In this document: positions 50,309 to 64,000 of the stretch, in pieces | Layout: each line of letters begins with the position of its first letter | How positions within the stretch are numbered: position 1 is the first letter of the stretch | Assembly: GCA_963921425.1 (NCBI GenBank) | Contig: OY992836.1 | Location: forward strand, 20,625,889 to 20,689,888 | Direction: 5' to 3' | Source of the DNA: Dryas octopetala | Lineage: Eukaryota; Streptophyta; Magnoliopsida; Rosales; Rosaceae | Length of the DNA: 64,000 bases | Made by a program: the position numbers and the translations under genes | Notes under the pieces: model-generated | The model's database searches: none | Told to the model about the DNA's origin: nothing | The model's input: the letters and a program-made list of their open reading frames with translations, nothing else

Positions 50309-51335
50309 TATTTGTTTGTTTTTTTGAAGTACCAGCACAGCAGCACTTAATTATTTGAATTTTCTAATTTTAAAATAAAGGAAAAAAAAGTTAACACGAA
50401 AAAAAATTGAAACAAAAAGAAATATAAAAAATAGAAACCTAGGAAGACACATGTGCAAAGCAACAGATGGCTGGCCCACACATTTAGCCGTCCCCGCAGG
50501 TGACGTAACCGGTTGCTCACGCATTTGAAAAAGGTTAAATTAAAATTACGGAGCCGTAATTACCAATTAGCCAAGTCAAATCCCTAATCAGTTTTCACCC
50601 CGAAATCACAGGGTTTTGGGACGCGTTAGGGGTTTAGGGTTTCCCACAACTCTTTGCTAGTGGAAGTGGGTGGGACTCAGAACTCATGGTTCACCGATTT
50701 TGCTTCTCAATTAGAAAAGGGATTAGGTTTTGTGCTGCTTGGCGGCTAGGGTTTTTGACTCAAATTGCATATACTATTACTTTCATATTGGCTTTTCCCC
50801 ATTCTTTGATATAAATACCTGAAGGAGTTTTATGAACTCTGTCACTTCCCTAACATTCCAGCTTCAATTTGGGATTTTTATTTTATTCAAGAAGAGGCTT
50901 TTAAACCCCTAATTCTCGTTTGTTGATTATTCTCAATGCTCCAAATTCAATCCGGGTTGAAGTTATTCAGTTAAGCCTAGCTTTTACCCCAAATACCAAT
51001 CTGGGTTTTTCTTTGGACAAGTCTCTAACTTTGATCATTCCTCTCATCAAAATCAATTTGGGTTTGTTGGCTTCCTTGAAGAAAGTTTTGGCCTTTGCAC
51101 AGGTTATGATCTGGGTGTTCTTGATTGTTGACTAAGGACCCTGCTTGTTGTTCTGATCATCATCTGGTACAGTTCTTTGATTCCTGATTGCTATCATACA
51201 TTAAACTTTGTATAGGATTCCTGAGACATTTAAACTCTCTAAAGGTTTTTTGGAGACATTATCAAGCGGTGTTTTCAAGCCAAGTTAGCTTTATTTGATT
51301 GAGCACAGAGGCAATTTTAAAGTAGTTTCTGAGAT
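50309..51335 (+). promoter_or_regulatory. Promoter and long leader of the CCCH gene
   Basis: A telo-box-like TTTAGGGTTT (50633-50642) and a second AGGGTTTTT near 50745 are elements common in promoters of plant housekeeping and translation-related genes. The roughly 700 bp up to the ATG is T-rich and may hold a 5' UTR intron. The plus-strand frame at 50920-51135 lacks coding features. Confidence 0.4.
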
Positions 51336-53231
51336 ATGAATTTTCCTGATAACTCACCGTTTATGCCACCACAAACACCTTATGTTGGGGGCAGTGATGC
51401 CGTTAATTGCTGGCCTCCATTCCCTATGAACAATGAAGACCAACATTCTCAGTTTGAGCAGCAACCTCCTCCCTTTAAAAGAGCCAGAAATTCTGAAGAA
51501 AGCCAATCAAACCCAATGCCATACCCTCCCATGAACTCTAGGATGCACCCACCAAATGTCCCCCTTAACAAGGGAGCAAGCAACATTTTCTTTAAGACCC
51601 GTTTGTGTGCAAATTTTAAAGTTGGTATGTGTAGGAATGGTGAGAATTGCAACTATGCACATGGCATTGAAGATATCCGCCAACCCCCTCCCAATTGGCA
51701 AGAACTTGTTTCTGTACGTGATGAAGATCGGCCATCATCTGGTAATTGGGATGATGATCAGAAAATAATCCACAGGATGAAGCTGTGCAAGAAGTTTTAT
51801 AATGGGGAGGAATGTCCTTATGGAGATAGGTGCAACTTTCTTCATGAAGATCCAGCAAAGTTTAGGGATGATTCGGGTAGGTTTAGGGAGAACACAGCAA
51901 TAAGCATTGGGACAACAGGACCACCAGTGGTAAATGGGAGTGGCTCTAATAATTCTGAGGATAATAAGCTTGCAAACACGGGTTTGGATGTTTTCCGAGT
52001 AAATATGAAGCCAGTGTATTGGAAGACCAAGTTATGTAATAAGTGGGAGACAACAGGTAAATGCCCATTTGGCGAGAAATGTCACTTTGCTCATGGCCAA
52101 ACAGGTATTTCTTAGTGCTCCTGCATATTATCTTAAATTAACATTGTTACCATGTCTTTTTTGGTGCTCTGCTATGATTAATTTTAACCTTGAACCGACA
52201 CTCCAAGTTTATATTTATATGAACACTGAAACTACATTAGATTCTGAATTTGTGCTGAAATCCATTTGTGGAACTGGTCTCTAGTCATGATTGCACTGTT
52301 TGGAATTGAACTGCAAAAATTTTGAAACTGAGTGAATCTCATTTTTCTTGACCTGATTCAGTGTTTGCTTCTCCAATAGGAATTCTTCCATTCTATTGTT
52401 AATTGTAAATTAGAGGACTGATAATGCTTTTACTTGAATCATCTAGATATTGTTTTGAGCAACACATAACTAACTCGCAATGTTTTTATTCATAGATCAA
52501 AATTTCTGTTCTTACACAATTGCCTTTTAAAATTCTATTGGATGCAGTGGAACAGTTTCCTTTATAATTAGCTGTTTCATTTATTTCATCTCTTTTTGAA
52601 GCAAAGTATTTTGGTCATGCGTGTGCAGTAACTCCATCAGTCAAAAGAAAAACAGAAAGAATACAATATCTCTGCATTTGTGTGTTTGTGTGGTATGTTG
52701 CAGTTTAACTTTGGTATATACTGCACTTAGTGTATACTGATTACTGAATCATGCAATCTATGACTGTGTAGTGTTTCCTTATCTTATGGGATTGGCTTGT
52801 TCATGTCATGATTAGGAATTTACTTTAATATGTATATACTTCGTTTAAGTTGCTTTGACAGTATCAGTAACATGTAGTATGCTAGGGGGGAAGGGGAAGA
52901 AAATAAAAAAGTGAAAACCTAACACTGGGGTTGCTAATTCTGGTTTTCTAATATTGGATTCTTAATTTCAGAGTTACAAATGCCCGGTGGGCGCATCGAA
53001 GCAGAAGTTCAGAGCAGTGCTCCCATTTCAACAAAACCCCCAGTTGTTCCTGCTAATGATTCATCTACAACTGCAATGGCAACACTGCCTGCTTTAAATG
53101 AAGAAGGACAGGGAAAGAAGTGTGCACTAAAGTGGAAAGGGCCCAATAAGACAAATCGCATATATGCTGATTGGCTTGATGATGTGCCGCTGGTGCACCA
53201 GCACAACTTGCCCAGCAAAGTGGAGAGCTAA
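51336..53231 (+). CDS. CCCH zinc-finger protein with three fingers (C3H39/C3H12-like)
   Basis: Two exons, 51336-52104 and 52972-53231, 342 aa. The N-terminus is Pro/Asn-rich. Finger 1: Cys91, 99, 105, His109 (C-x7-C-x5-C-x3-H). Finger 2: Cys151, 160, 166, His170. Finger 3: Cys234, 243, 249, His253 (both C-x8-C-x5-C-x3-H). Each finger is preceded by an R/K-L/T lead-in (KTRLC, RMKLC, KTKLC), usual for RNA-binding CCCH fingers. The tail after the intron contains [20 protein letters not shown], a block I associate with plant members such as C3H39 and C3H12. Likely an RNA-binding protein; targets are unknown. The intron (867 bp) begins right after the third finger. Confidence 0.87.
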
Positions 53232-53586
53232 AATTTGAGTTCAAGCTCTTATTTTGGAGCCATTTTCTGGTTGTTTCAGAGAATCTGAGTGCTGCTGCCA
53301 AGTTTCAACAATTTTGTTGTCCCAAGGTTGATTGGGTTCCTGTGTTTGTCAATCGTTGGTTGTTGATCGGGTCAATAGGTTACTGTTTCTTATTGTTATA
53401 GTTTTGGTTCTTCTCTCTCCTTATTAGATTGTGTTATAGTAATGTTTCAAAACTAGCCAGTGTTTTCAAAACAGCAAATAAGAGAATTCTTGATGGTAAA
53501 TGTGGTTTATTCATGTTCACAGCAAAATCGTGTGGGGTGAGTCGGGTGACTAAGAGGAATTTTTTGGATATTTGAATATCTTGGCT
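53232..53586 (+). other. 3' UTR of the CCCH gene
   Basis: T-rich sequence after the stop with no competing frame. Several AATAAA-like motifs are absent or weak, so the poly-A site was not placed. Confidence 0.45.
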
Positions 53587-53980
53587 TTATTATACTTTAT
53601 CCATTTGAACTTTGCGGTCGATCTCACTTCACCACCTAAAAAAAAATTTGTGCCAGTTTACCACCTGAATTAAAAATTTGTTGCAATGTATCACCTTTAG
53701 CTCATTTTGTCTAAATTTTTGTTGAAAAAACATGTGTTTTGGTCTTTTCAAGTTAGTTTTTATTATGTCAAAGCGGATAAAATATAAAAAACCATTTTTA
53801 TTCTAACAATAAGAACTTAAAAAAGATCAAAACACCCTTATTTTTTAACAAAAGTTTAGACAAAATGAGCAATAGGTGGTATATTGCAACAAATTTTTAA
53901 TTCAGGTGGTAAACTGACACAATTTTTTTTTTAAGTGCTGAAGTGAGATTGACCTCAAAATTCAGGTAGGTAAAATATAA
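53587..53980. mobile_element. Foldback (MITE-type) element
   Basis: Left arm (53587 to about 53764) and right arm (about 53806-53980) are reverse complements with scattered mismatches. Both contain CAGTTTACCACCTGAATTAA and AAATTTGTTGCAAT. The spacer is about 40 bp. The element lies about 350 bp after the CCCH stop codon. A target duplication was not certain. Confidence 0.75.
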
Positions 53981-54457
53981 AAAAATATCTTTTCAACCAA
54001 GTCATACAAAAGAATAAAGTCTCAACCAAACCGGTCTTGAAATCTTATTGCAAATCAGAGTTGATTAAATTATCATGATGCCTATTGACCAAGAAGAAAA
54101 TGATTTCATATCTCAACCTAAACAATAATTAAAAATTATACCTTGCCAAATGACATAAATCAAATATACCATGCCAAATGACATAAATCACTATATTTTC
54201 TCATGTTATGCTCGACTGACCCAAAGGCAGTCTAAGGCTTGAACAATATATCGATTTGGGCCTGAAGCCCAAAACAGGGGTCCAAATTTGAAGACTCCCG
54301 TCCAAAACTATTTGACCTTCTCCTCTAATTATGGGCTTCCTTATAATAAGCTTTTGGTCTCAATCAGAACAGGTGTCGTTACTACAGGCTCCTTACTCGC
54401 CACCTACCTTCTTCGTTGTCTTTCCCTCTCTCCTCAAAAACCATCCAATGGAAAAAC
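53981..54457 (+). promoter_or_regulatory. NUDT19 promoter and leader with an upstream ATG
   Basis: An ATG at 54448 opens a 20-codon frame ending at 54510, overlapping and out of frame with the main start at 54458. A CT-rich leader precedes it. Such an arrangement could lower translation from the first main ATG and favour the in-frame ATG at 54581. Confidence 0.5.
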
Positions 54458-56526
<2,069 letters not shown>

Positions 56527-57564
56527 TAGTGGTAATTCATCCATAATTTGAATCCCTGGACTAAGTGTCTTCTGATTATCAAAGAAGCTCAGGTTATATG
56601 TTGATTAGGATGGTTTAGGGTGATTAGTGTTCGAATGCTCTTTTTTTCATATTAAAAAAAATAAGGATTCTTATCGTTTCATCCTTGTAATAGTTTATTG
56701 TTTAAGTTTTGATTGGCCGCATTTTGCTTTTCCACATGTAACTCATATGTGTATGTATGTATATATATACATTACAATTGTTGATCAATTGAGAGCAATT
56801 TACTACAATTGCCTAATCTTGTTCTCTTGTGGTTTGAACCATCTTGTGTAGTTGTGTGTGTGTTGCTCCCTGCTAATATTCCTTTTTCTCTTAAAATAAT
56901 AACTTTAGCCAATTTTCTATTTAACTGGACAAATTTTGGTAGACAAAACCAAAATTTTTTGAAGGAGGGTCTGGCATTTGCTATATGAATGATGTGTTGT
57001 TTGTGTGATTGTTAATTAGTATTATGGTGGCCGATGTCAAACAACTGATTTGTTGCGTTATCGCATACGAGAATGACCAGAAACCCCAAGTTGCAGTCTC
57101 GCAGATTAATAGGAGCTTTGGCGGATAAGAAAATGGTGAAAAACTAGACCCTTTTCAAGTCCAAACTGAAACGGGTTCTTTTTAATGGTTTCCATCATTT
57201 GGTGTGTAATTATACTCAATTGGAACAGCCGTGGCCGCTTGTGGCAAAAGTAGGAATAAACCACCCGAGTGTTCCTTGTGGCAAAAGTTGATTTTCTACC
57301 GTGAATTCATTGACATGAGCATGCAAGCTGAGGTGGGCATAATCAGAGTTTATTTACAAGGATTCATGTAACTTACTAGTCGTTTTTTTTTTTTTTTAAA
57401 TCTTGATCAACTTCTTCAGGTGTGTAACTCCAAGTCTTTTGTCCTTCTCTATGTGGCTCAAGTCTCAAGCTAGTCTTTCTGCTAATATCCCTTCATTGAC
57501 AGAACCAGAAAAGGAAAATGGCACAAAGTCTCCAGCAATGACAGCAAGAGTTTGTACATGTTAT
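56527..57564. other. Convergent intergenic region
   Basis: The 3' ends of NUDT19 (+) and the racemase (-) face each other here. No gene seen. A TA/TG microsatellite is at about 56752-56770 and a T run at about 57386-57398. Confidence 0.5.
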
Positions 57565-58838
57565 TTATCCACCATTTCCTGTAGCCTTTGCCCATTTTAC
57601 GGTGGACCTTGCCAAAGCATCCATGGGGTCAATACATTTCTTAAGAAGAGGGTCATCATGAGGCAGAACGCCCTGCAATTCATCAGAAGCAAGGATGACG
57701 GTGTTCACAGCCCTCACCAACAGAGCCTGCACTGCAATTCTTAACAGATTCCGTGCCCCTTCCATGTCCCTTCGGTGTAATGCTTCAATTGCAGGAATTA
57801 CAACATGTTCCATGGTTGCTTTGTCTGGTACCACAACCTCAAATCCCTGTGCATTGCCATTGAAAAAATATAACAAAAAAGAAAACCCAAAAAAAGATTT
57901 TGCTAGTGACTCACATTGATTCTACCAAATGCATGCTATGAAGGTTTTATGACACCCCTTCTTTTATTTCACATTATCAATTATATCAGCTCAGAGATTT
58001 TAGTATCACTTAGTGTATTGACAAGCCAACATGCAAATGATCTTAGTTTATATAAGCTAGTAAGAAACCATCAGTAGTATTGAGCTTGGAAAGAGAGTAT
58101 GAATTTTTTGTATTTGTATACCTGACTTTGCAGCTTCTCCTGGTAAAAACCAGCCATTAAAGTTGCATCTGCAGCAAGAATCCCTATCCGCACATTACTC
58201 CCAGTTTCCAGTGGCTTCAACTTTGCTTCCCTGAGCTCCCTAGCAACACACTCACCAACATGAAGGAAACGCAGGGAACAGTCCTCAAAAATCTGGTCGT
58301 GCCACGCATGAGACAGATGGCATGGCATGACTATGCAGCGAGCTCCAGAGTGCTCAAGGAATGCCCTCTTACGGCACAAGTTCTCAATGATGGGCCAATT
58401 GTTTGATTGGATTTGAGCAGCTTTTCTTTTGAATGAATGAAACAAACTGCGAATTGGAAGCTCTTTATATAATGCTGGATCACTGCAGACAACAAAAGGT
58501 GGGCATTCTCCTCCATCCTTTAAACTCCACCAGACAAGCTTCTCCAAGAAAAGTAGACTGGAATAAGCAGATACCCCTCCAATGATACCAACAGTGTTTG
58601 GTTGGCTGAGTACGTAATTTGGGGTTTGACATCTTGTTACAGCCGTGCCTGAGCTCAGAAGTTTCTTAGATTCAGGTAAGTTCCCACTTTCATTTGTTTG
58701 TAGTACTGAAAATACTTGTACAGCTACAGATGGGCTTGATTTGGTCCTGTACTGGGTCTTATTTTTGCTCAGAACTCCTAGAATTGCAGGTGGACGATTT
58801 TGTGTGTTGAAGGACATTGTCATGCCTGCATCAACCAT
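57565..58838 (-). CDS. Aspartate/glutamate racemase-family protein, probably plastidial
   Basis: Two exons, 58838-58122 and 57846-57565, 332 aa. About 80 N-terminal residues are polar and may be a transit peptide. The racemase fold starts at NTVGIIGGVSAYSSLLF. The first catalytic Cys of the family is Cys173 in MPCHLSHAWH. The second, normally in an I-L-G-C-T-E-L context, is ILASDEL (290-296), with Ser293 at the Cys position. The C-terminus (PMDALARSTVKWA) is typical of the plant group. Two-Cys members racemise Asp or Glu through paired acid/base cysteines; with one Cys missing, the activity may be altered. I recall similar sequence in Arabidopsis At1g15410, so this may be a plant-wide feature. 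Start is the first in-frame ATG; the later ATGs (58823, 58817) are alternatives. Confidence 0.85.
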
Positions 58839-61800
58839 CCCTTATAATTAACTACTCCCTAAGGCTTCACTAAGTATCTTATGCACTTACAATTATAGCT
58901 TCGAATTCTATAGGAACACCAAATAGCAATTTATGTACCAAATCCACCTTCGAAAACTAGAAAATCCCATTAGCCCTTCTGTATTTTACCACTCAAAACA
59001 TAGTATTATAGAACCATCTAAGAATCTAGTTTTATAGATGGGTTTTGCAAGGAGAGAAAGAAATCCAAAGGCACAAGAGCAATTCTCAGACCACAAAGTC
59101 CACCTACTGAGCTATGTGTTGACCTGCTTTATTGCCAAATTCCCTACAGAAAAGGATCTGCAGAATAAGATCAAAATATCTGAGAAAGATTTCCAAACCC
59201 CAGATCCCAAATTCAGAAGCTACTAAATTACAGGTTCAATACCAAAACCCTCAGTTCTTATTTCTCAAGAACATATGATACATGGAAGACTTAAAAACAT
59301 CAGAATTTTAGTGATGCAACTAGATTGCAGAAGGTCAGTAAAGATGATCTTGCAACTTTTGTGGGCTTTTATATATGCATCAAACATACTGCTTGTCCAA
59401 TCATAAAAAAGTTAGAAGGACTCTCCACAATGGTCTATCTTGTCAGGTTTTGCCATGGCATCATTGTCAAGGTGTCAACCATTCAAAAAAATATATATAT
59501 ATATATAATTGAAGAAAAACGCTAAAATATCTATGTATATGAGACCTTTAATTACCTTGGCCTGAATTATTTTTCTCTCTGTCTGATAAATCTTATAAGG
59601 ACTGAAGTTTGGCAGGACTTTGAGAGACACTTCCTACTTCCTAGTTGCAGTAAAAAATACTTGGAAAAAAGTTATTGAAAAGTAATAGGTAGTTGTTCAG
59701 TCTGAATCTCCCATGATTGTGAGTGTTTAACCAATTGCCTAGTGAACACAAATTTTGGTCTTAGAATAATACACCTAGAATGATATGACCCCTGTCATTG
59801 TTGTTAGTGATAAGTTGATAACCAGTTAACCATCCAGTGAAAAAAGCGAAGACCACTCTTAAACCTTGAAGAATCTATTTTTCAATATTAAAAAACTGAA
59901 ATAATTCCAAAAATTTACCCCATTTCTTAGCTTTTCTTCTTGCTGGAATACCCCATTTCTTATCTTTGCTTATTGATTATATGAAAGACTGGAAGTAGTC
60001 TGAGACTCGGAACCAATCTCCAAACTCTAGGATTTACCAAAGTCACATGTGCCAAGCTTATGATGTCCTCCCCTTGTCACAAGAACTGGTTTCTCTTCCT
60101 GGTGATCGTGCCATGTTGAACTTTGAGGTTGCTTCTCCATAAACAAACAAAAAGCCTTGTTCGAGATTCTACCAACGACTGATCGACAGGTCATAGTATA
60201 ACCATTGGTTTCGTACTCAATTATTAGAATTTTGATTCTGACTCAACAAAGGAGAGAGACAAGCAGAAATGTCTTTTTCACAGTCCATTCAACTAGACTA
60301 GTTTATTATTAAACTCTTGTTCTTCTCAAGTGGCACATTAAGAAAATAATTGTACATTTGTACTGACAGATGTCTATATAGTTTACATGTGATTCATATG
60401 TAGATTATAACCAGGAGGATAGGAACCAGAAAGTTTTGTTTGAAGAGGTCAGTAATTCAAATATCTGAATTAGGTGGCTATGGCCACTCCAAGCTTTAAT
60501 CTGACAAAGGCTGGCCTTGAGGGTAGCCAAGTTAGGTGATCGCCTTGAGCCTCCAAATGTTTAGAAATTCTAAATTTTATAAATCTCTCAAATATTGTAA
60601 CCTAAAACATCACATGAATGTATATGAAAAGTCAGAGTCTTATTTTTATGTTTTACTTCGGACCCAAATATGACCCGTATGTGACTGCACCACTTAATTA
60701 TAAGATTTCCCGAATTTAAGACCTATTATTTACCATTGCTGTTAGTATGTCGGTTTGTTAAGTTGTACTAAAAATTGTGAGGAATGTGAATGCATAATGA
60801 ATGACTCTTTTGCTACTAGAGTTTACTAATTATAGTATAATACAACCCAAAATATCTTTCTCCCATCCATTTATAGTATTATACCACCCACTCTCCAAAA
60901 TATTTTTGTCCTATCCATTTACAGTATTTATGGCAAAAAAAAAAAACTACCCACTCCCCAAAATATCTTAGATTCAGGCAATCTCTACGATGTGCTTTCC
61001 TTGGCTCATATTGAAAGCTTCTGTTGAGACTAATGAAGGTGGGCCTATCCCCATTGCACACTTGTCCTTCATTCCTTGGCTAAAATTTGGCATGAACGTG
61101 ACAGTCTCAATCTTAACAATCTCTCTATTGTTTTACAACTTTTACTCCAGCTCTTGACAAGAAATGTCTCCAATACAAATTAGAAATGATATTTACGTCA
61201 TCGTCCTTATCCTTCCCCTAATCATTATCGCATCACTCACTAATATCGATTATTTATTCCACCGTTTGATGATAATTTTTTGTTTTATATTTATTTTAGT
61301 GGCCATTGAACAAGCCTGTATATATATATATATATTATTCTTGAAATTTTTATAATTATATTTCTAAAAAAAACATCATAATTTGTTTGGATCCTATCAC
61401 ACTGTTATTAAATTGCATATTATTCTAATGACTGGCATCAGATAACTCCACTGCAACACTGAAGACCATAAAATAAATATATATGCCTTATAATTAATTT
61501 GCTGTTGGTTTTCGTTGATTTTTCAACGAGTCACGTATTTTAGTGAACAAAAACAAAAAAGAAAAGAAAAATATAGATAACCCCATGTGATCTATCGTTT
61601 TGATTTATTTTTGTGACATAATGTTTTTGTGTATTAATTTATTAATCTATTAAAAAATGATGAAAAGTATAGGACTCAACTCTAGTGGTAAGACTTACCT
61701 TCACTGCTTCACACATAGGACAAGAGTGTAATAAAAATATTGGAACGTATTGTAGCGTATGAGAATCATATCGTATAGAGGGTTTTTTTTTTCTTAAGAA

Positions 61801-62649
61801 TAATCCATTTTAATAATAATCAAAGAGAATATATGATGCAACCAATCTGCAATGTGGTCTAATAATCTCACCCGTCCAAGTTTTAGATCTTAATTTAAAA
61901 AACATTTATGCAAACAATGAAATCAACTCATTTATTTCATTATTTATAAAAAACATGTGCTCGTTTAGTTATAGAAAATTATCCAGCACCTAAAACCGTG
62001 GAGGGAAGAGAGAGTGTAGAGAGAAAGAAAGGGTGATCGGGAAGAAGAAGGTGGAGGAGGTGGCCTGAGGCGGGGCTGGGGTATGCACTGGCTAGTGGGC
62101 TAATGAGTTTTTTTTTTTTTTTTCCTAATTTTTTAATATTATTTGGATGAAAATATAAAAATTAAGATGTGTGAAGATCTCAATCATTAAAATAAATTAA
62201 AGGACTTAGATTAGAAATCTGGTACCAGTCTGATACCAAACAATCTGGCAGAGGATCCAAGTCTGAGTATGTGAGCCTGAAGTTATGGGTTTTGGAAGTT
62301 GCAGGCAGCCAGGCCTGCAGTACTACTGCTTCGGACAGTGGCCAGATGTTCCAATCTCGTAATGGATGTGGGGCCCAACCTTCCCACGTTTTGTTGGGGC
62401 ACACCCAAGACTCGATTAATGTTGTCCGGCCCACCCAAAACAAAATAACCAATATAAAAGCCTTCTTTTTCACTATGGACATTCAAGACTCCAAGTATAA
62501 TATTAAATTTAGACAAATATATATTTTTTTTTTAATCCAACGGAATCCAACCCTTAACTCTTAGTCTTATCTCATTTATCTTTACCACTTAGACTAACTT
62601 CAAAAGCTTTAAATTTTAAAAAAATTTTTTATTGAATAATTCTATATTT
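58839..62649. other. Long AT-rich intergenic region
   Basis: 5' region of the racemase gene first, then spacer. At 60865-60955 a phrase with ACCCACTC and CCAAAATAT repeats about twice. TA runs near 59491 and 61319. A GA-rich then G-rich tract lies at 61995-62080. The minus-strand frame at 62180-62482 has no recognisable features. Confidence 0.5.
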
Positions 62650-62822
62650 ACCACATTTTTATACCATATTTTTATATCATCTTACGTGTCATTATTTTAC
62701 TGGACAAAGTTTTTTTTTTTCTTTTTGGATTTTTGTTTTTATTTTTTAGTGTCCAATGCATGAATGCCATGTAAGTTGCCACATAAGGTGGTATAAAATT
62801 ATAGTATAAAAATGTGGGATGT
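62650..62822. mobile_element. Small foldback MITE
   Basis: The arm ACCACATTTTTATACCATATTTTTATATC-like at 62650-62692 is the reverse complement, with few mismatches, of 62780-62822 (TATAAAAATGTGGGAT). The spacer is a T-rich tract. No open frame, length about 175 bp. Confidence 0.65.
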
Positions 62823-63713
62823 CTAACACTACTGTTTTTTATTTATCCTTATAATGAAAAAAAAAAATTCCTGCATCCCAACCCCTTTCCCAAAAATTCC
62901 CAGTCTCTGGCAACTCCCTTCTACCCCAATATTGCCACTTGGCAACCCCATCTCAGCTTCCCCTAATCCCGTTGACTCTCTCTCTTTGTCTCTATTTATA
63001 ATCTTTTGCACCGGAAAAATTAGTGTAGGCGTACTACACTTTTAAAATTTGTTCTCTAAATAATGTAATAATATTTATTAATTTAGAAACACTATATATT
63101 TCATTTATTTTAACAAATAAGATATACTGATATACATATTAACATGTATTATGAGACATTATTTTTCGAGCAAGTTTTATTAGGTCTAACTGACTAAGTT
63201 GAGTGACGAATGATTTGATAAATTAAGTGAATTTAGTGAGTTATGAATGCTCTCAAATATCTTTGATGATCTCTATTTGGGTGTTGGGTAAATTACAATT
63301 TAATACCTCAACTTTACTTTGGATTTTAAGTTAGTACCTCCAATTCAAAAAGTTACAATTTCATGCCTCAACTTTCATTTTGTTTTAAGTTAATACCTCT
63401 GTTAGATTTTTTGTCAATCGGCCGTTATCTTTGATGACGTGGCAGAGATATGTTTGTCTTTTCACCCTAATTTTGTCCACTTAAACTCTAATTAGTCACC
63501 TAAGCTGTCACATGTAAAAAAAAACATTTTTAATATTTAAAAAAACTTTAAATCATTTAAACAAAAAAAAAATTTTTGTCAAAAACAAAAATCTTCAAAC
63601 CCACCATCTTTTTCCCCAACTTCTTAACTCTCTTTGCAACTTTCTCTCCCCGGCCAACTATCTTCCTCCCCCCTCTCCCATTTCCCCCGCCCCCAAACCC
63701 TCATCCTCCCTAC
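62823..63713. other. Intergenic with half of a repeat
   Basis: Around 63284-63440 there is repeated wording (TACCTCAACTTT, ATGCCTCAACTTT, TTAAGTTAGTACCTC) that resembles one arm of common plant foldback MITEs; no second arm is seen before the window ends. A C-rich stretch runs at 63600-63710. No gene. Confidence 0.4.
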
Positions 63714-64000
63714 TAGGGGTGGGCACGAGATGGGGGGGACGGGACTTACCTCATCCTATTCCTATTCCCATCTCATGATTTGAGTTCGGTATCGATACGG
63801 GACAAGATAAGGGTTTTGTGATTATGGTACCATCTTGTCCCGTACCAAACTGGTTCTGTACCATCCCGATCCTAGACAAAAAAATAATAAAAATTCAATT
63901 ATTCAATTTTTATTCAAACAGTGGTGCAATGCACTGGTGCGATGCGAGGGGGAGAGAGGCTGCCAGGCTGGTGCAAATGTACTGGCGCAGTGGTGTGATG
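63714..64000. mobile_element. Second hAT-like element, cut by the window end
   Basis: TAGGGGTGGGCA at 63714-63725 is identical to the terminal repeat of the complete element at 3387. The following sequence is different (GGGACGGGACTT and GTACCATCCCGATCC motifs), so it is a different family member or a related family. The right end is outside the window. Confidence 0.65.

Overview
The window looks like nuclear DNA of a dicot plant. The genes have many AT-rich GT-AG introns, the families are plant-specific (PPR-DYW editing factor, S-domain receptor kinase, PINOID-type kinase, ENOD93, SRG1-like dioxygenase), and the spacers are AT-rich and full of non-autonomous transposons. Protein flavour suggests a rosid, perhaps Rosaceae such as Prunus; that is an impression, not a demonstration.

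Layout. 1-3260: small inverted-repeat and retroposon remnants, then a rearranged, probably dead membrane-protein gene containing a long inverted duplication. 3387-4388: an hAT-type element with perfect target duplication. 5787-10728 (-): PB1-domain Raf-like kinase whose last exon carries a one-base insertion. 10850-16380: spacer with a Harbinger-like element full of CAC/GCC repeats. 16381-17260 (-): small DnaJ-type zinc-finger protein. 18588-21837 (+): G-type lectin S-receptor-like kinase. 23097-29450: tandem array of three units, two with broken SRG1-like dioxygenase genes and one with flank only. 31047-32716 (+): PINOID-like AGC kinase. 36397-37409 (+): ENOD93. 37862-40072 (-): OTP82-like chloroplast RNA-editing factor, followed by a solo LTR and a partial copy of its 5' part. 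41170-46280: repeat-rich spacer. 46601-47309 (+): RanBP2-type zinc-finger protein. 51336-53231 (+): three-finger CCCH protein. 54458-56526 (+): NUDT19-like NADH pyrophosphatase. 57565-58838 (-): Asp/Glu racemase-family protein. 58840-64000: spacer with a small foldback MITE and the start of a second hAT-like element.

The genes do not form a pathway or cluster; this is an ordinary gene-and-repeat mosaic. I found no evidence for a new multi-gene system. The observations most worth checking are the kinase frameshift, the decay of the dioxygenase array, the long hairpin at 2366-2961, the duplications around OTP82, and unusual motifs in NUDT19, the racemase and the RanBP2 protein. Exon boundaries were placed by eye from GT-AG sites, frame continuity and family similarity recalled from memory; no alignment or search was run.
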